Shown: one piece after another, positions 62,003 through 64,000 of the stretch | How the letters are laid out: the number at the start of each line of letters is the position of its first letter | Numbering within the stretch: the stretch's first letter is position 1 | DNA from: Macrophomina tecta | Lineage: Eukaryota > Ascomycota > Dothideomycetes > Botryosphaeriales > Botryosphaeriaceae | NCBI GenBank assembly: GCA_024180945.1 | Contig: JAKSGN010000012.1 | Span: 310,001-374,000 of the forward strand | Length of the DNA: 64,000 bases | Direction: 5' to 3' | Position numbers and translations under genes: made by a program | Notes under the pieces: model-generated | The model's database searches: none | What the model was told of the DNA's origin: nothing | Seen by the model: only the letters and a program-made list of their open reading frames with translations

Positions 62003-62313
62003 GGTGTGATTAGTCTTTCTTTTTACGAGTTAAATGCTGTACGGGTCTTATATAGTAGGTATAGAGGGCGAAACATAATCTCAAAGACATTAGACCGGCA
62101 TCAGGATACGCAGAAATCGTCCCCAGAGTAGCGAGCATAATAATGTTCAACCACCGACTATTTGATTAGTAAGCAACCGTTGACGAGTCGGTGACGGTCG
62201 GTTTGCTCAAGCGTCACGTCCCGTCATGCCTTTCCAACCGTCCCGTCCCGTCATAGACCCTATGACGGGACGGGACGGGACGCCTTACACGCTGGCAATG
62301 CTGGCCCCTCTCA

Positions 62314-62652
62314 TCACCGTCGTGAGTGTGATCCAGCATCGGCTTGCCTGATCGTAAAGAAATTAGTACTGTTTCCGCTGACGCTGGCATGTATGTACAT
62401 ACCCGCTTGAGCTAAAGCTTCCGGTCCCTTTCTAGGGATTAACTCCAACTTCGGTATACGCTTAATAAGATGTCCCGACGCAATATCTTGTATTTCCGCA
62501 AATGAGGCAAGCGTATTTGCTACCGCATCGATGTTGGCTCGAGGGGTGGCACAGTGGCCACCACCACCATCTTGGCTGTTGCAGTGGTCGGCAGTATGCT
62601 CCCCAGTCTCCGTTGAACCTGTCCAAGAAAAAGAATTAAGCTCTGCAACATG
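62314..62652 (-). other. Possible gene remnant (112-residue open frame)
   Basis: Open without an ATG near its start; contains HLIKRIPKLELIPRKGPEAL. A second frame (ATG at 62823, MEAYATDADARCS...) lies just upstream, and an intron with branch GCTTAAC and acceptor TTGCAG could link them, but the phases do not fit cleanly. No family recognised. Confidence 0.2.
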
Positions 62653-62823
62653 TTAAGCCCAGTGCATAGCAAGTAACGAACCGGCAGGCGAGAAGACTTC
62701 ATCGGGCCAACTCTTTGCACCCGTGTGCGGGCAAGCCTGAGTGTTCTCGGAAATGGCAGCAGCATCGATGCTTCTGGACCCAGCGGAACAGCGAGCATCC
62801 GCATCAGTGGCATAGGCTTCCAT

Positions 62824-63767
62824 TGAGATGTTTGATAGAGCTTCGAGGAGATATAGTAGGAGGCTGGAGGAAAAGACGCTGTGAGTGGATATAGGAGGAG
62901 GCTGGAAGGAAAGAGCCTTGTGAATGGATACTGTAGCGACGTCTCCACGAGCTCCTTATACCCTCAACCCGGTAAGTCATATGCAGGTTTCGGAGCCTCG
63001 TATTCCCTCAACTGGCTGGTTTTGTCCCGACGCAGTAGTCTCACCGCATCTCCGCCTCACGGCTCGCTGCGCGTAACGACACGATGGCGAGGCGAGGGAA
63101 AAAGACGTGGCGACGTTCCCGTGTTTGTGTTGACGCAGTGTGGTCCAGATCAGCGCCGAGACTTGACGCTTCCAAGACCGCCAAAGCGCATCCCACCCAG
63201 GATCCCCAGGCGTGAGCGCATACATGGCATCACACGCGCACCTCCGTTGTCCCCCTGTCACTCCACAATAGCCCCTACTGTTCACAGTGCCGCCTTACAC
63301 CCGAAGTCCCGTCTCATGCGGGAGCTCCACGCTCGAAGATTGGAGGTGGGAAACCACGGACAACGCCGAGATGCTACACTAATACCATAGTTTTACATAG
63401 GCAGTGAACTATCTAATCTGCAGTCCCCGTCGTACACTCAAGCGGTGATTTGGCACGTTCGATTTAGCGGATAAGCCGGTGAGCTCGAGCACTTGAAAGA
63501 AATGGCAACACCTGGAGGACGCCAGCAGCTGAGATACGTTTTCGAGAGGTTTATGTGAATTGCCTTTACCATCCAAGATTAGGTTAGCTAACTGTTGAGC
63601 GTCGGTTTGCTTCAATTGTCTTTTTTCCAAGAAGATGGCACGGAGCCACCTTCTAGCAAGCCAGCTCGCACCTCACAAAAGCACAAAGCAGGTTCTACAC
63701 ATAAGGCTGAACGCTCGAATTTAAAATCCCCTCTCACACATTATCTGAGCTCTAAATACCCTACTAT
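62824..63767. other. Unassigned region
   Basis: Short open frames on both strands, none with a recognisable domain. A 38-bp near-repeat occurs around 62845-62925 (GGAGGCTGGA.GGAAA blocks). Confidence 0.3.
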
Positions 63768-64000
63768 TCACCAAAAAGATGACCCCTTCGTCATCACCGC
63801 CTGATAGTTCTTGTATGAGGCCTCATCGGCCTTGTAGCTCTCCCAGGACTTCCAGTCGGACCACTCTGCAGCCGCAACTATCACCTGAAATTTCTTAAAG
63901 TACAACATCTCGTCATTGTAAATGGACCGCATCATCCAATCAGGTAGTGCCTGTCCCGTGACAAATATCGCCTGGACACGCCTTTCGTCGATCAATTTGC
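63768..64000 (-). CDS. C-terminus of an unknown protein (runs off the window)
   Basis: Open frame from the window edge to a stop at 63768-63770. It contains QALPDWMMRSIYNDEMLYF and a Trp/Lys-rich tail (EWSDWKSWESYKADE). The composition looks like real coding sequence, but I recognise no family. Confidence 0.4.
   Translation of the reverse strand, partial: KLIDERRVQAIFVTGQALPDWMMRSIYNDEMLYFKKFQVIVAAAEWSDWKSWESYKADEASYKNYQAVMTKGSSFW

Larger units (their letters stand above)
59025..62294 (+). mobile_element. hAT-10 DNA transposon with a nested solo LTR
   Basis: Termini CAGCGTGTAAGGCGTCCCG and its inverse, with subterminal GTCCCGTCCCGTCATGA repeats at both ends (about 59080-59130 and 62210-62285). 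The flanking 8-mers (CCTCCCCA, GCAATGCT) do not match, so no target duplication is recognised. Confidence 0.88.

Noticed and set aside
1..64000. Giant Starship-type cargo element
   Set aside because: No tyrosine-recombinase captain gene or element boundary is visible. The broken genes are explained by individual insertions.
1..64000. tRNA or rRNA genes
   Set aside because: A by-eye scan for B-box-like GGTTCRANTCC and cloverleaf arms found no convincing candidate. A covariance-model search was not possible here.

Overview
This is a window of a filamentous ascomycete (Pezizomycotina) genome, probably a Sordariomycete. Evidence: short introns (about 45-70 bp) with GTRNGT donors and CTRAC-like branch sites, fungal families (Nha1-type antiporter, Trk transporter, C2H2 regulator, BBE-type oxidoreductase), and fungal hAT, pogo/Fot, Copia and LINE elements. 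The class assignment is inference. Transposable elements fill more than half of the window, so it reads as an accessory, TE-rich compartment. The ordinary genes survive as islands, several of them broken by insertions.

Layout. 0-1.3 kb: phosphatidylserine decarboxylase. 1.7-25.6 kb: a nested TE stack made of a pogo fragment, a 2,856-bp hAT element (hAT-1), half of a second hAT (hAT-2), a third hAT (hAT-3) inside a LINE, a fourth hAT (hAT-4) joining the LINE to a broken C2H2 regulator, two further hAT families (hAT-5, hAT-6), solo LTRs, a decayed MFS transporter, an identical inverted copy of hAT-1, the other half of hAT-2, and a second hAT-5. 25.6-31.1 kb: a full-length Copia element with identical LTRs. 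31.1-36.8 kb: a pogo fragment and a secreted glycosidase-like gene split by an intact hAT (hAT-7). 38-40 kb: FAD oxidoreductase with a solo LTR at a splice donor. 40.2-42.1 kb: intact pogo element. 42.9-46.1 kb: Trk K+ transporter relic and an intact Na+/H+ antiporter. 47.2-49.7 kb: hAT-8. 50.1-55.0 kb: an intact 11-exon gene for a zinc finger / GTPase / RING / patatin phospholipase protein of about 1,445 residues. 55.5-59.0 kb: regulator gene split by a decayed hAT (hAT-9). 59.0-62.3 kb: hAT-10 carrying a solo LTR. 62.3-64 kb: fragments.

Two results stand out. First, the two identical, inverted hAT-1 copies carry crossed flanks: the two halves of hAT-2 sit 17 kb apart, and the 8-bp target duplication GACCAAAC is shared between them. 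This implies that about 14.4 kb was inverted by recombination between the copies. Second, the patatin gene has a modular architecture that looks like a fungal innate-immunity or incompatibility receptor (inference). All coordinates, exon joins, terminal repeats and target duplications were read by eye; an error of 1-2 bp is possible.
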